Shown: positions 33,685 through 42,901 of the stretch, one piece after another
How positions within the stretch are numbered: the first letter of the stretch is position 1
How the letters are laid out: each line of letters starts with the position of its first letter
NCBI RefSeq assembly: GCF_019396385.1
Contig: NZ_JAHKRN010000027.1
Coordinates: 54,455 to 118,454 of the forward strand
Reading direction: 5' to 3'
DNA: 64,000 bases
Source: Nonomuraea harbinensis
GTDB lineage: Bacteria > Actinomycetota > Actinomycetes > Streptosporangiales > Streptosporangiaceae
The notes under the pieces: generated by a model
Database searches by the model: none
Seen by the model: only the letters and a program-made list of their open reading frames with translations
What the model was told of the DNA's origin: nothing
Translations under genes and position numbers: made by a program

Positions 33685-34299
33685 CTAGTGGCGTCCGATC
33701 GTGCCGAACCAGCTCTCCGTGAGGACGTCCAGCATCTCGTCGCGCTCGACGCCCCAGGTGCCCGGCTTCCAGTGGCGCGCGACGTGGTCGAGCTCGGTGA
33801 TCGCGACGACGCCGCGGAAGTGGCGGGTGCCGGCGGGGAACCGGCCGGCGCGGTCGAGCCCCTCCTTGATGTCGCCGGTGGCCTCGTTCAGCCACTCGTC
33901 GAGGAGCGCGCGGATGTCGGGGTCGACGGCGGCGGCTTCGAAGGCGGCCGTGGTGTAGGGACGGATCACGTCCCACCGTTCGGAGGTGGACGCCAGCCAC
34001 GCGCGGATCCGCTCGCGCGAGCCGTCCTCGACCACGTCGACCAGCTCGCGCTCGGTGGACCCGCGCTCGGTGGACGGGGTCCGGTCGAGCGCGGCGTTGA
34101 GCCGCTCCGAGATGAGGGCCTTCATCAGCTCGACCTTGGACGGGAAGTACGCGTAGAAGGTCACCCGCGTCGTCCCCGCCGCCGACGCGATGTCGTCGAC
34201 CGTCGTCGTCGCGTAGCCCTTGGACCCGAACAGGTCGAGACCCGCGTCGAGCAGGAGCTTGCGCGTCATCTCCTTCTGTGCCGCACGGAGCGTCGCCAT
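33685..34299 (-). CDS. TetR-family transcription regulator
   Basis: The 204-residue protein has an N-terminal TetR helix-turn-helix (LLLDAGLDLFGSKGYATTTVDDIASAAGTTRVTFYAYFPSKVELM, residues about 15-60) and a helical ligand-binding domain. The start at 34299 is the ATG closest to the helix; a GTG at 34317 is also in frame and neither has a strong ribosome-binding site. It is divergent from the MFS pump, with a dyad operator between them. It probably represses the pump and the 36200-42890 operon. Confidence 0.85.
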   Translation of the reverse strand: MATLRAAQKEMTRKLLLDAGLDLFGSKGYATTTVDDIASAAGTTRVTFYAYFPSKVELMKALISERLNAALDRTPSTERGSTERELVDVVEDGSRERIRAWLASTSERWDVIRPYTTAAFEAAAVDPDIRALLDEWLNEATGDIKEGLDRAGRFPAGTRHFRGVVAITELDHVARHWKPGTWGVERDEMLDVLTESWFGTIGRH

Positions 34300-34368
34300 G
34301 CGGCCAGCATAGAGCACCCCGGCCGCCTTCCACTCTCACTGATCGTTCTCAATACATACCGCTCAAAC

Positions 34369-34396
34369 ACTTGATGGAGTGTCAAGTCATATGACA
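34369..34396. promoter_or_regulatory. Dyad operator between the TetR and MFS genes
   Basis: ACTTGA (34369-34374) and TCAAGT (34382-34387) form an inverted repeat with a 7-base gap. A second one, TGTCA (34380-34384) and TGACA (34392-34396), overlaps it. The shared 8-base core TGTCAAGT recurs on the other strand at 36103-36110. A TetR operator is inferred from place and symmetry. Confidence 0.5.
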
Positions 34397-34489
34397 CATT
34401 GCACGCCAATGAGGTGATCGAGCTCACACGGGTGGCCGATCCCGAGCGCGGCCGGAACCGGTCCGGCCTGTGGACAAGAAAGAACCGCG

Positions 34490-36079
34490 ATGACGCAGAC
34501 CGCTGCGCGCAAGCAGGGCCACACCGCCACGGTGATCGCCGGCTGCTTCGCCGTCCTCCTCGCGCAGGTGGCGTACTCACTGCCCGGCGCCCTCAACGGC
34601 ACCTTCCACCAGGAGTTCCAGACCACCGGCGCCCAACTGACCTGGGTCACGGCCGCCTTCGCCATCCCCATGGTCGTCTTCGAGCTGACCACCGGCGTGC
34701 TCGGCGACCTGTTCGGCCGCAAGCGGCTGCTGCAGGCGGGCGCTCTGCTGACCGTGGCCGGCTCGCTCGTCAGCTACGTCGCCGAGACCGTCCAGGCCCT
34801 GTGGATCGGGCAGGCCGTGGCGGGCTTCGGGGCCGCGATCCTCTACCCGATCTCGCTGGCCATGCTGGCCGCGGCCAGCCCGTCGCAGGAGGCCCGGTCC
34901 AAGGCCATCGCCGTGTGGGCCGGCTTCCTCTCGATCGGTGCGGCGATCTCCCCGCTGATGGGCGGATGGCTGGCCGAGCAGGGCGACTGGCGGGCGTCGT
35001 ACCTCGTCGTGGTCGCCGCCGCGGTCGTCTCGATCGTGATCACCCGGTTCGCCGCCGACTCCTCGGCGCCGGAGGGCCGCAAGCTGGACGTCCCCGGCCA
35101 GGTCACGCTGGCCTTGGGCCTGATCGCCATCCTCTTCGCCGCCACGCAGGGCTCCGAAGCCGGGTTCGCCCGCCCCGAGATCATCGGCGCCTTCGTCCTG
35201 GGCGTCGCGCTCCTCGGCGCCTTCGTCGTCATCGAGCTGCGCACCGAGGTGCCGCTGCTGCACCTCGGCATCTTCGCCAACCGCTCCTACGCGGTCGTCG
35301 CGATCGCCACGGTGGTCGGCATGTTCGCGTTCCTCGCGACCTGCTACTCGATGAGCATCTGGCTCGGCGCGATCCAGCACCAGAGCGCCCTGAAGATCGG
35401 CGTGCTGTTCCTGTTCATCCAGGGCCCGGCCTTCGTGCTGGTGCCGATCGTCTCCCACCTGATCAGGAACTTCTCGCCCCGCTGGGTGCTCACCGCCGGC
35501 TTCTCCCTCATCGCCGTCAGCGGCGTCTGGTGCTCGACCTTCGACGTCCACGACATGGACTGGACGCGGTTCATCGCCCCGATGCTGGCGCTCGGCGTCG
35601 GCTTCGCGCTCACCGTCGGCTCGATCACGGCGGTCGCGATCAACACCGTTCCGCTGCGGCTCGCAGGCATGGCCAGCGCCACCACCAACCTGCTCCGCGA
35701 CTTCGGCTTCGCCCTCGGCCCGGTGCTCATCGCCGCGTTCGCGGTCAGCCGGGCGAACAGCGACATGAGCGCCGGTTTCGGCGGGGCACTCGGCGCGTCC
35801 GGCCTCCAGCCGCCGTACACCGACGTCGCCGGAGGGATCGCGAACGGGAGCGGCGCCATGGCGATCAACTCGATGCCGGTAGTGCCCGGCGCCGGTCCGG
35901 ACATGCCGCCGGTGCCGATGCCCGAGAGCCTGCGCACGCTCGCGCTCGAGTCGCTCGGCAGCGCCTACAGCCTCGCGTTCCTGGTCGCCGCCCTCTGCGC
36001 CGCCGCCGCCGCGGCCCTGACGCTGTTCGGGCTCTTCGGCTCGAAGCACGACGCCGACCTGCCCAGTACGAATGGATAG
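34490..36079 (+). CDS. MFS transporter, DHA2 (14-helix) drug:proton antiporter type
   Basis: The 529-residue protein has about 14 hydrophobic helices. It carries the DHA motif A loop GVLGDLFGRKRLLQAG between helices 2 and 3, and a motif C-like helix SIGAAISPLMGGWLAEQGDWRAS. It should export toxic or signalling compounds. An extra loop of about 60 residues lies before the last helix (residues about 425-490, rich in Gly, Pro and Met). It is divergent from the TetR gene and followed by a control region before the hydrolase operon. Confidence 0.88.
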   Translation: MTQTAARKQGHTATVIAGCFAVLLAQVAYSLPGALNGTFHQEFQTTGAQLTWVTAAFAIPMVVFELTTGVLGDLFGRKRLLQAGALLTVAGSLVSYVAETVQALWIGQAVAGFGAAILYPISLAMLAAASPSQEARSKAIAVWAGFLSIGAAISPLMGGWLAEQGDWRASYLVVVAAAVVSIVITRFAADSSAPEGRKLDVPGQVTLALGLIAILFAATQGSEAGFARPEIIGAFVLGVALLGAFVVIELRTEVPLLHLGIFANRSYAVVAIATVVGMFAFLATCYSMSIWLGAIQHQSALKIGVLFLFIQGPAFVLVPIVSHLIRNFSPRWVLTAGFSLIAVSGVWCSTFDVHDMDWTRFIAPMLALGVGFALTVGSITAVAINTVPLRLAGMASATTNLLRDFGFALGPVLIAAFAVSRANSDMSAGFGGALGASGLQPPYTDVAGGIANGSGAMAINSMPVVPGAGPDMPPVPMPESLRTLALESLGSAYSLAFLVAALCAAAAAALTLFGLFGSKHDADLPSTNG

Positions 36080-36119
36080 GTAAATTTACGTGACGGACAT
36101 TTACTTGACACAATGTAAA
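36080..36119. promoter_or_regulatory. Operator/promoter region before the hydrolase operon
   Basis: GTAAATTTAC (36080-36089) is a perfect palindrome. TTTAC (36100-36104) and GTAAA (36115-36119) form a dyad with a 10-base gap that contains ACTTGACA (36103-36110), the reverse complement of the core between the TetR and MFS genes. The region is AT-rich against its surroundings and is the likely promoter for 36200-42890. Confidence 0.5.
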
Positions 36120-36199
36120 ACCAGATGCCACGATTCACAGTGCGGGGTGACGCGGTCACTCGCTGAGACCCGAGCTGAAACCCGAAAGGAGTGGCAGTG

Positions 36200-37183
36200 A
36201 TGGGCGCCCAGACCGACACCGTCAACACCGTCAACACCGTCCTCGGCCCGGTTCCCGCGCGGGAGCTGGGTGTCGTCGCGGTGCACGAAGCCCTGCTGTC
36301 GGTGTTCCCGGGAGCGGAGCACGCGTTCGACGTCACCCTCGACCGCGCCGAGATCTTCGAGACCCTGGCCGCGAAGCTGACGGACTTCCGCCGCCATGGA
36401 GGCGGCACGATCGTCGACAGCACCGGCATGTTCCACGGGCGCGACGTGCGGCTCTACGAGACCCTCTCGCGCGCCACCGGCGTGCACATCGTCGCGTCGA
36501 CGGGCCAGGGCCCCGAGGAGCTGCTCGGCGGCTACTTCCTGACGCCGCAGACCAACCCGCCGACGCCCTGGCCCGCCGAGAAGTTCGCCGACCTCTTCGC
36601 CAAGGAGGTCACCGAGGGCATGGTGGTCCCCCGGGTCGAGCGGCGTGGCCCCGCCGGTCTCATGGCCACCGCCGCGACAACCGCGGGCATGACCGCGACC
36701 GACGAGAGCCTGTTCCGCGGCGCGGCCAGGGCCGCCCTCGCCACCGGCGTCCCGGTGTCCATCCGTTACGGCGGCGACGCCGTACACGATCTCGAGGTCG
36801 TCCTGGACGAGAAGCTGCCCGCCGGGCGCGTCGTCGTCGGCGGGCTCGACCGCAGGGACGCCGTCGCGGCCGGCGCGCCGCTCGCGGTCGCCGCCCGCGG
36901 CGCCTACGTCGCCCTCGACCACGTGGGCACCAAGGACGACGCCCACGTCACCGACGCCGAACGCGCCGCCCTGGTCGCCGAGCTGATCGAGGCCGGCCAC
37001 CGCGACCGGATCCTGCTCTCCAGCAACGCGACCGGCGTCGCCAAGGGACACCCCGCCAACGACGTGCGCTACAGCCACGTCCTCACCACGTTCGTCCCCC
37101 TCCTCAGGACACGGGGCCTCGGCGACGAGGACGTCCGGCGGATCCTCGTGGACAACCCCCGCGACCTGCTGTCGGTGCGCTGA
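36200..37183 (+). CDS. Phosphotriesterase-family protein lacking the metal ligands (probable pseudoenzyme)
   Basis: The 327-residue protein aligns along its length with the phosphotriesterase-like enzyme encoded next (shared NTVLGP start, VAVHE, GGGT..D.TG, GVHIVAST and the C-terminal DNPRDLL). Five of the six usual metal ligands are changed. The HxH motif is HEA (His29 kept, second His is Ala). The carboxylated lysine is Ala (LMATA). The third and fourth histidines are Arg (SIRYGG) and Gly (VGGLD), and the last aspartate is Asn (SSNAT). The reading frame is intact and codon use looks normal, so it is not a decayed gene. AAAGGA before the ATG at 36200 sets the start. I infer a non-catalytic partner, for example in a heterodimer. 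Confidence 0.75.
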   Translation: MGAQTDTVNTVNTVLGPVPARELGVVAVHEALLSVFPGAEHAFDVTLDRAEIFETLAAKLTDFRRHGGGTIVDSTGMFHGRDVRLYETLSRATGVHIVASTGQGPEELLGGYFLTPQTNPPTPWPAEKFADLFAKEVTEGMVVPRVERRGPAGLMATAATTAGMTATDESLFRGAARAALATGVPVSIRYGGDAVHDLEVVLDEKLPAGRVVVGGLDRRDAVAAGAPLAVAARGAYVALDHVGTKDDAHVTDAERAALVAELIEAGHRDRILLSSNATGVAKGHPANDVRYSHVLTTFVPLLRTRGLGDEDVRRILVDNPRDLLSVR

Positions 37184-37220
37184 GCGCGACAGCCCGAGAG
37201 AGCTTTTGAAGGTGAGTTCT

Positions 37221-38174
37221 GTGTCGAGAGTGAACACCGTCCTGGGGCCGATCCCGGCCGAGGAACTCGGTCTCGTGGCCGTCCACGAGCACATCGGGTA
37301 CGGCATGCCGGGCTCCGAACTGGACACGAAGTGGTGGAAGACCCCCGAGCGGCGATACGAGGAGACCGTCCCGAAGCTGCGCCGGTTCCATGAGTACGGC
37401 GGCGGCACCTTCGTCGACGCGACCGGCATCTGCAACGGCCGCGACGTCGACTACTACAGGTCGCTGTCGGCCAAGACCGGCGTGCACATCGTGGCGAGCA
37501 CCGGCTTCGTCGGCGGCGACACCGCGCTGCCGTTCTTCGCCCGGGCGAGCGTCGGCTACCTGACCGAGCACTTCGTCCACGAGATCACCGTGGGCATCGG
37601 CGACACCGGCGGCCGCGCCGGCGTCATCAAGGTCGGCGTGAGCCGCGGCGGCCGCATGACGGACCTGGACAAGCGCATCTACCGCGCCGCCGCCCGCGCG
37701 GCCCTGGCCACCGGCGTGCCCATCCTGACCCACCTGGCGATCGACGCCGAGAACGCCATCGCCATCTTCACCGAGGAGGGCCTCCCGCTCGACCGCGTCC
37801 TGTTCGGGCACGTCGACGACGGGGTGAACGCCGGCAAGACCCGTGACACCTGGATCGCGGAGCAGGGCGGCCGGATCGGGTTCGACACCTTCGGCTACGA
37901 GACCGAGCTGGAGGACCCGCCCTTCTGGGCCCGTCCGCGCAAGGAGCGGCTGGACCACTTCCTGCGCTTCATCGGTCAGGGGCACCTCGGCAAGGTGCTC
38001 GCCTCGGCCGACGCCAACTGCAGCCCGCTGGGCTGGCCGGGCGTGAAGGGCCACACGGTCAACTACATCTTCGAGGACCTCATCCCGGACCTGCGTGCCG
38101 CCGGCCTCGACGAGGCCACGATCACCACCATCTTCGTCGACAACCCCGCCGACTTCCTGACGATCCAGAACTGA
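37221..38174 (+). CDS. Phosphotriesterase-like metal-dependent hydrolase (PTE family)
   Basis: The 317-residue protein has a complete binuclear metal site of the phosphotriesterase/lactonase family: His22 and His24 in VAVHEHIG, Lys137 in GVIKVGVS, His171 in ILTHLA, His197 in FGHVDDG and Asp264 in ASADANCS. Family members cut organophosphate, lactone or ester bonds; the substrate here is unknown. I chose the GTG at 37221 (GAAGGTGAG upstream); a TTG at 37206 is in frame but less likely. It follows its degenerate paralogue by 37 bases in the same operon. Confidence 0.85.
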   Translation: MSRVNTVLGPIPAEELGLVAVHEHIGYGMPGSELDTKWWKTPERRYEETVPKLRRFHEYGGGTFVDATGICNGRDVDYYRSLSAKTGVHIVASTGFVGGDTALPFFARASVGYLTEHFVHEITVGIGDTGGRAGVIKVGVSRGGRMTDLDKRIYRAAARAALATGVPILTHLAIDAENAIAIFTEEGLPLDRVLFGHVDDGVNAGKTRDTWIAEQGGRIGFDTFGYETELEDPPFWARPRKERLDHFLRFIGQGHLGKVLASADANCSPLGWPGVKGHTVNYIFEDLIPDLRAAGLDEATITTIFVDNPADFLTIQN

Positions 38175-38188
38175 CAAGGACCACAAGC

Positions 38189-39307
38189 ATGCAGCCCTCA
38201 GACCTGAAGAACCTGAAGATCGCCGTCGTCGGCGCGGGGTACGCCGGCGCCGCCGCGGCCAAGGCTCTGAGCCTCCTCGGCGCCACCGTCGACGTCTACG
38301 AGCAGGCGAGCCGGATCCACGAGGTCGGCGCCGGCATCGGCCTGCGGCCGTCCACCATGGACCGGTTCCGACAGTGGGGCATCTTCGACGCGATCGCGAA
38401 GGTGAGCTCGCCGAGCGACTACTTCGAGATCCTCACCGCCACCGCCGAGCCGATCATCAAGGAGGCCTGGCCGGAGATCGACACCTTCGGCGAGAAGACC
38501 CGGCTGATCCACCGCTGCGACTTCATCGAGGCCCTCCTGGGCGTGCTCCCCGAGGGCATGGTCCACCTCGGCCACAAGCTGGAGGGCATCCAGGACGAGG
38601 GCGACAGGGCGACGCTGACCTTCGCCAACGGCGCGTCGGCCACCGCCGACCTGGTGGTGGGCGCCGACGGCATCAAGTCGGTCGTACGCGCGCGGCTGTT
38701 CGGCGACAACCGGCCGGTGTTCTCCGGCGAGCACGCCTACCGCGTCGTGATCCCCGTCGGCGACGCCCACGGGATGGCCGTCGACGACAACTTCCGGATG
38801 TACATCGGCCGGGGCACGAAGGTCTACTTCCTGCCGCTGCGCCACCGCGACCAGGTCTCGTTCGACATCACCGCCCTGTGCCCCGACAGCACCTGGGCGC
38901 CCAAGGTCACCAAGGACGACCTGCTGAAGTGTGTCGAGGGCTTCGACGAGCGGATCGTGAACATCACCCGCGGCCTCGACATGGACGCCGTCAACTGCCG
39001 CGCGGTCTACGACATCGACCCGGTCGACACGTGGCACTCCGGCTCCGTCGTGCTCGTGGGCGACGCGGCCCACTCGATGCTGCACCACCAGGGTCAGGGC
39101 GCCAACTCGGCGATCCTGGACGCCGGCGCCCTCGCCGACGCGCTCAAGGAGGCCGGCTCCGTCAAGGAGGCGCTGGCGAGCTACCAGGCCGCCCGCAAGC
39201 CGGTGACCGACGAGCTGCAGCGGATCTCGCGCCAGGGCTGGACCGAGGACGAGATCAGCGACGTCTTCCCCGGCCAGAAGCCCTCGTCCCAGACGCCCAC
39301 GTCGTAG
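38189..39307 (+). CDS. FAD-dependent monooxygenase (p-hydroxybenzoate/salicylate hydroxylase type)
   Basis: The 372-residue protein has the FAD-binding motif AVVGAGYAGAAAAKAL near residue 12. The DG motif LVVGADGIKSVVR lies around residue 155 and the second FAD site VVLVGDAAHSMLHHQGQGAN around residue 286. These three motifs define single-component flavin monooxygenases that hydroxylate aromatic or related rings with NAD(P)H and oxygen. A usual helix GAGIGLRPSTMDRF is present. It sits between the PTE-like genes and the esterase, suggesting that oxidation and hydrolysis act on one compound. Confidence 0.88.
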   Translation: MQPSDLKNLKIAVVGAGYAGAAAAKALSLLGATVDVYEQASRIHEVGAGIGLRPSTMDRFRQWGIFDAIAKVSSPSDYFEILTATAEPIIKEAWPEIDTFGEKTRLIHRCDFIEALLGVLPEGMVHLGHKLEGIQDEGDRATLTFANGASATADLVVGADGIKSVVRARLFGDNRPVFSGEHAYRVVIPVGDAHGMAVDDNFRMYIGRGTKVYFLPLRHRDQVSFDITALCPDSTWAPKVTKDDLLKCVEGFDERIVNITRGLDMDAVNCRAVYDIDPVDTWHSGSVVLVGDAAHSMLHHQGQGANSAILDAGALADALKEAGSVKEALASYQAARKPVTDELQRISRQGWTEDEISDVFPGQKPSSQTPTS

Positions 39308-39340
39308 CGCCCACGTCCCGGAACATCCCGAAGGTCTGAC

Positions 39341-40246
39341 ATGCCACTGCACCCTGACATCGCCCGCGTCCTCGCCGGCCTGCCGGCGCCTCCTCCCGGC
39401 CCGCTGGACCCTGCGGCGATGCGCGCCGCCGAGGAGGCCCAGGTCCCGCCCGTGGCCGACCGGCTGCCGCTCCACTCCGTCGAGGACGTCACCGCTGGAC
39501 AGGTCCCGGTGCGGGTCTACACACCGCACGAGGCGGACGCGTACGGCCTGCTCGTCTATTTCCACGGCGGCGCGTTCTTCCTCGGCAGCCTGGACACCCA
39601 CGACCACGTCGCAAGGTCGCTGGCGAAGGAGACCGGGCTCAAGGTCGTCTCCGTCGGCTACCGGCGAGCGCCCGAGCACGTCTTCCCCGCCGGGCTCGAC
39701 GACTGCTACGCCGCGGTCCGCTGGGCGGCCGGGAACCTCGGCCGGGAGGGCGCGACGCTGGCCGTCGCCGGTGACAGCTCAGGCGGCACGTTCGCCGCCG
39801 CGGTCGCCGGTCTGGCGCGCGACGACGGCTTCGACCGGATCACCCACCAGGTGCTGTTCTACCCGTCGCTCGATCTCGACTTCGACGTGGACCGCTACGC
39901 CTCGCTGCGCGAGAACGCCGTCGGCTACGGCCTGGAGACGGCGGGGCTGAAGCCGTTCAACGCCTTCTACCTCGACAGCGGCGCCGACCCCGCCGATCCG
40001 CGGGTCTCGCCGATCAAGCGGGCCGACCTCACCGGGCTGCCGCCCGCGCTGATCGTGACCGCGGAGTACGACCCGATGCGCGACGAGGGCGAGCTCTACG
40101 GCCGGCGGCTCAAGGAGGCAGGCGTGGCGGCGACGGTGAGCCGATATCCGGGCGCCGGCCACGGGTTCGTCCAGCACTTCTCCTGGATCCCGGAGTACCA
40201 CCGGGTCTTCGAGGAGACGGCCGCCTTCCTGAGAGGCACGTCATGA
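39341..40246 (+). CDS. Alpha/beta hydrolase, HSL-type carboxylesterase
   Basis: The 301-residue protein has the hormone-sensitive-lipase family motif YFHGGAFFLGS (oxyanion hole), the nucleophile Ser146 in GDSSGG, an acidic residue in EYDPMRDEG and a catalytic histidine in GAGHGFVQ. This is the usual set for short-chain ester cleavage. The stop overlaps the start of the next gene in ATGA, so it is co-translated with the metallo-hydrolase. Confidence 0.9.
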   Translation: MPLHPDIARVLAGLPAPPPGPLDPAAMRAAEEAQVPPVADRLPLHSVEDVTAGQVPVRVYTPHEADAYGLLVYFHGGAFFLGSLDTHDHVARSLAKETGLKVVSVGYRRAPEHVFPAGLDDCYAAVRWAAGNLGREGATLAVAGDSSGGTFAAAVAGLARDDGFDRITHQVLFYPSLDLDFDVDRYASLRENAVGYGLETAGLKPFNAFYLDSGADPADPRVSPIKRADLTGLPPALIVTAEYDPMRDEGELYGRRLKEAGVAATVSRYPGAGHGFVQHFSWIPEYHRVFEETAAFLRGTS

Positions 40247-41163
40247 ACGTCCATCCCCTGGTCTCGCCGTGGGGCCGGTTCGGGCTGTACAGCTTCTTCC
40301 TCGACGCGCCCGAGCCGGCCGTCGTCGACACCGGGATCGCCTCCTCGCCCGCAGAGGGCATGGCACCCGCGCTGGCCGCCATCGGGCGGCGCATCGAGGA
40401 CGTGCGCTGGATCCTGCTGACCCACGGGCACATCGACCACGTCGGCGGCGCCCACGCCCTGTGGGAGCTGACCGGCCGCCGCGCGCGGGTGGTCATCCAC
40501 GAGGCCGACGCCCCGATGCTGCGCTCGCGCCGGGCGCACGTGGACGAGTACCTCCGGGGCCGGGGCCGCTACCTGAACGACCCGGAGGGCGAGGCCAAGG
40601 TGACGGCCGCCGCCGACGCGGTCATCTCCGGCGAACTGGAGCCGCACGTGCTGGTCCAGGGCGGCGAGACCCTCTCGCTCGGCGGCGACGTCACCGTCTC
40701 CGTCCACGCGATCCCCGGCCACACGCCCGGATCGGTGGCCTACGACGTCGGCGGCCGGGTGTTCGTCGGCGACGCCGTCCAGGTCCACGGGGCCGCCAAC
40801 GGCTTCCCCGGCTTCACGGACCCGGCCGCGTACCGCGAGAGCCTGCGCTTCCTGCGCGACGAGATCCGGCCGCGCCACCTCTACCTCGGTCACCCGTACC
40901 GGCGCGCGGACGGCACCCCGTACGGCGTCGAGCTCGACGCGGGGCAGGCCCGCGAGGCGCTCCAGCAGAGCCTGGACATCGAGGCGCGGGTGGGTGAGGC
41001 GGCCCGCCGCTGCCTCCTGGACGGCCCGCGGGAGACGGACTCGCCGTACTCGCCGTTCGCGCCCGTCGCCGAGAGCCTCGGCTACACCGGCGACCCGGCG
41101 CTGGAGCCGTCGCCGTTCTTCACGTCGATGCACGGCTACCGCACGCACTTCGACCAGGACTAG
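40243..41163 (+). CDS. Metallo-beta-lactamase fold hydrolase
   Basis: The 306-residue protein has the THGHIDH metal motif (residues 60-66), a later GHTPGS histidine and FVGDAV aspartate, and a C-terminal YLGHPYR histidine. The set is that of glyoxalase II and lactonase-like enzymes with two metal ions. AHL lactonases have the same HxHxDH core, but a quorum-quenching role is not shown. The start overlaps the esterase stop. Confidence 0.88.
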   Translation: MNVHPLVSPWGRFGLYSFFLDAPEPAVVDTGIASSPAEGMAPALAAIGRRIEDVRWILLTHGHIDHVGGAHALWELTGRRARVVIHEADAPMLRSRRAHVDEYLRGRGRYLNDPEGEAKVTAAADAVISGELEPHVLVQGGETLSLGGDVTVSVHAIPGHTPGSVAYDVGGRVFVGDAVQVHGAANGFPGFTDPAAYRESLRFLRDEIRPRHLYLGHPYRRADGTPYGVELDAGQAREALQQSLDIEARVGEAARRCLLDGPRETDSPYSPFAPVAESLGYTGDPALEPSPFFTSMHGYRTHFDQD

Positions 41164-41171
41164 GACATCTC

Positions 41172-42890
41172 ATGGCTGACTTCCAGACGATCCACGCAGG
41201 CGGGCAGGCGATCGCCGTACGCAAGGACCTGCGGGTGCCGATGCGCGACGGGGTCACCCTCGCCGCGGACGCCTACCACGGCACGGAGGACCGGCCGCGC
41301 CCTGCCCTGATCGCGATGAGCGCCTACGGCAAGGAGCTGCAGGCCCTCGCGCTCACCACACCGCCGCAGCGCCGCCCCAGCCCGATGTGGGACGGTTGCA
41401 TCGAGGCCGGCGACATCGCGCGCGTCGTCAAGGAGGACTACGTCCACGTCATCGGCGACATGCGCGGCACCGGCGACTCCGGCGGCGTGATGATCGGCAA
41501 CTACAACGCCGGCGGCGTCCCCCAGGGCCAGGACCTGTACGACGTCGTCGAATGGGTCGCCGCGCAGCCGTGGTGCGACGGGAACGTCGGCATGATCGGC
41601 ATCTCGTACTTCGGGTCGATGCAGGTGTACGCCGCGGCCGAGCGCCCGCCGCACCTGAAGGCGATCTTCGTCAGCGGCGGCCACTTCGACTTCTACGAGA
41701 CCACCTACCACGGCGGCATCATGTGGTTCATGCCCAGGGCCGCCCGCGAGGGACGCGGCGGCGACTCCGGCATCGCCCACACCGACGTACGGTCCCGCAT
41801 GCAGGAGGTCCACTCCCCCGAGGAGCTCAGGAAGCTCGTGGACGAGCGCCTGCGGGACCCGGACGTCGCCGCGTGGCCGAACCTCGTGCACGTGCTGAGG
41901 TACCCGAGGAACCGCGAGTTCTGGTTCGACATCGTGATGAACGACCTCGACGGCGAGTGGTACGAGGAGCGCAACCCCGTCAAGCTGGCCGAGAACATCG
42001 ACATCCCGGTCTACCTGCAGATCGACCAGGGACGCGGCTGGACCGTCGACGGCCACATCGAGCTGTTCGACGTGCTGAAGGGCCCCAAGAAGCTCGACAT
42101 CGGCTCCTACCCGCCGATGCAGTCGCGCCCCTGGATCGAGGAGCACGACAAGATGTTCCGCTGGTACGACTACTGGCTCAAGGGCATCGACAACGGCATC
42201 ATGGACGAACCCGCCGTCAGCGTCTTCGTGGAGGGCTCGCGCGAGGTGGTCACCGCGGCGCAGTGGCCGCCGAAGGAGATCGACTACAGGCCGCTCTACC
42301 TGCGCCCGCGCCACAAGCTCTCCCCCGAGCCCGAGCTGATGGGCGCCGAGCACGCCGCCCCGGACGGCTTCTACCAGGCGCCCCTCACGGTGACCGACAA
42401 GGTGGAGATCGTCAGCTGGAGCACCGAGCCGTTCGAGGAGCCCGTGGAGCTCATCGGCACCGGCGCGGCGCACCTGTTCGCCGAGATCGACCAGGATGAC
42501 ACGAACTTCATCATGCGGCTGTGGGACGTCGCCCCGGACGGCGGCCGGCAGCTGATCACCACGGGTTTCCTCAAGGCGTCGCACCGGGAGCTGGACGACC
42601 GGACCACCGAGGGCAACCCGTACCACCCGCACACCCGCGCCGTGCCCGTGAAGCCCGGCGAGATCGAGGAGTACGTCCTGCGGCTCTACCCGTTCGCGGC
42701 GACGTTCCGCCCCGGCCACCGGCTGCTGGTGGAGCTGTCCAACGACGAACCGCTGGCCGACGCGCACAACGCGCTGCTGCCGCCGGACGCCTTCCACCTG
42801 CCGGTGGGCCGTCCCGTCACGCACAAGATCTACCGCGACGCGGCCCACCCGTCCCGGCTCGTCCTGCCGTTCACCAAGCGGCACGGGTAG
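41172..42890 (+). CDS. CocE/NonD-family hydrolase (X-Pro dipeptidyl-peptidase type)
   Basis: The 572-residue protein has the S15/CocE catalytic core: GDMRGTGDSGG before it and Ser145 in MIGISYFGSMQ. A C-terminal jelly-roll domain (about 345-570, with YLRPRHKL and LRLYPFAATFRPGHRLLVELS) follows. Members cut ester, amide or cocaine-like bonds. It is the last gene of the operon, 8 bases after the metallo-hydrolase. The next gene, on the other strand, starts a separate unit. Confidence 0.88.
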   Translation: MADFQTIHAGGQAIAVRKDLRVPMRDGVTLAADAYHGTEDRPRPALIAMSAYGKELQALALTTPPQRRPSPMWDGCIEAGDIARVVKEDYVHVIGDMRGTGDSGGVMIGNYNAGGVPQGQDLYDVVEWVAAQPWCDGNVGMIGISYFGSMQVYAAAERPPHLKAIFVSGGHFDFYETTYHGGIMWFMPRAAREGRGGDSGIAHTDVRSRMQEVHSPEELRKLVDERLRDPDVAAWPNLVHVLRYPRNREFWFDIVMNDLDGEWYEERNPVKLAENIDIPVYLQIDQGRGWTVDGHIELFDVLKGPKKLDIGSYPPMQSRPWIEEHDKMFRWYDYWLKGIDNGIMDEPAVSVFVEGSREVVTAAQWPPKEIDYRPLYLRPRHKLSPEPELMGAEHAAPDGFYQAPLTVTDKVEIVSWSTEPFEEPVELIGTGAAHLFAEIDQDDTNFIMRLWDVAPDGGRQLITTGFLKASHRELDDRTTEGNPYHPHTRAVPVKPGEIEEYVLRLYPFAATFRPGHRLLVELSNDEPLADAHNALLPPDAFHLPVGRPVTHKIYRDAAHPSRLVLPFTKRHG

Positions 42891-42901
42891 GCCGTTTCCG
42901 G

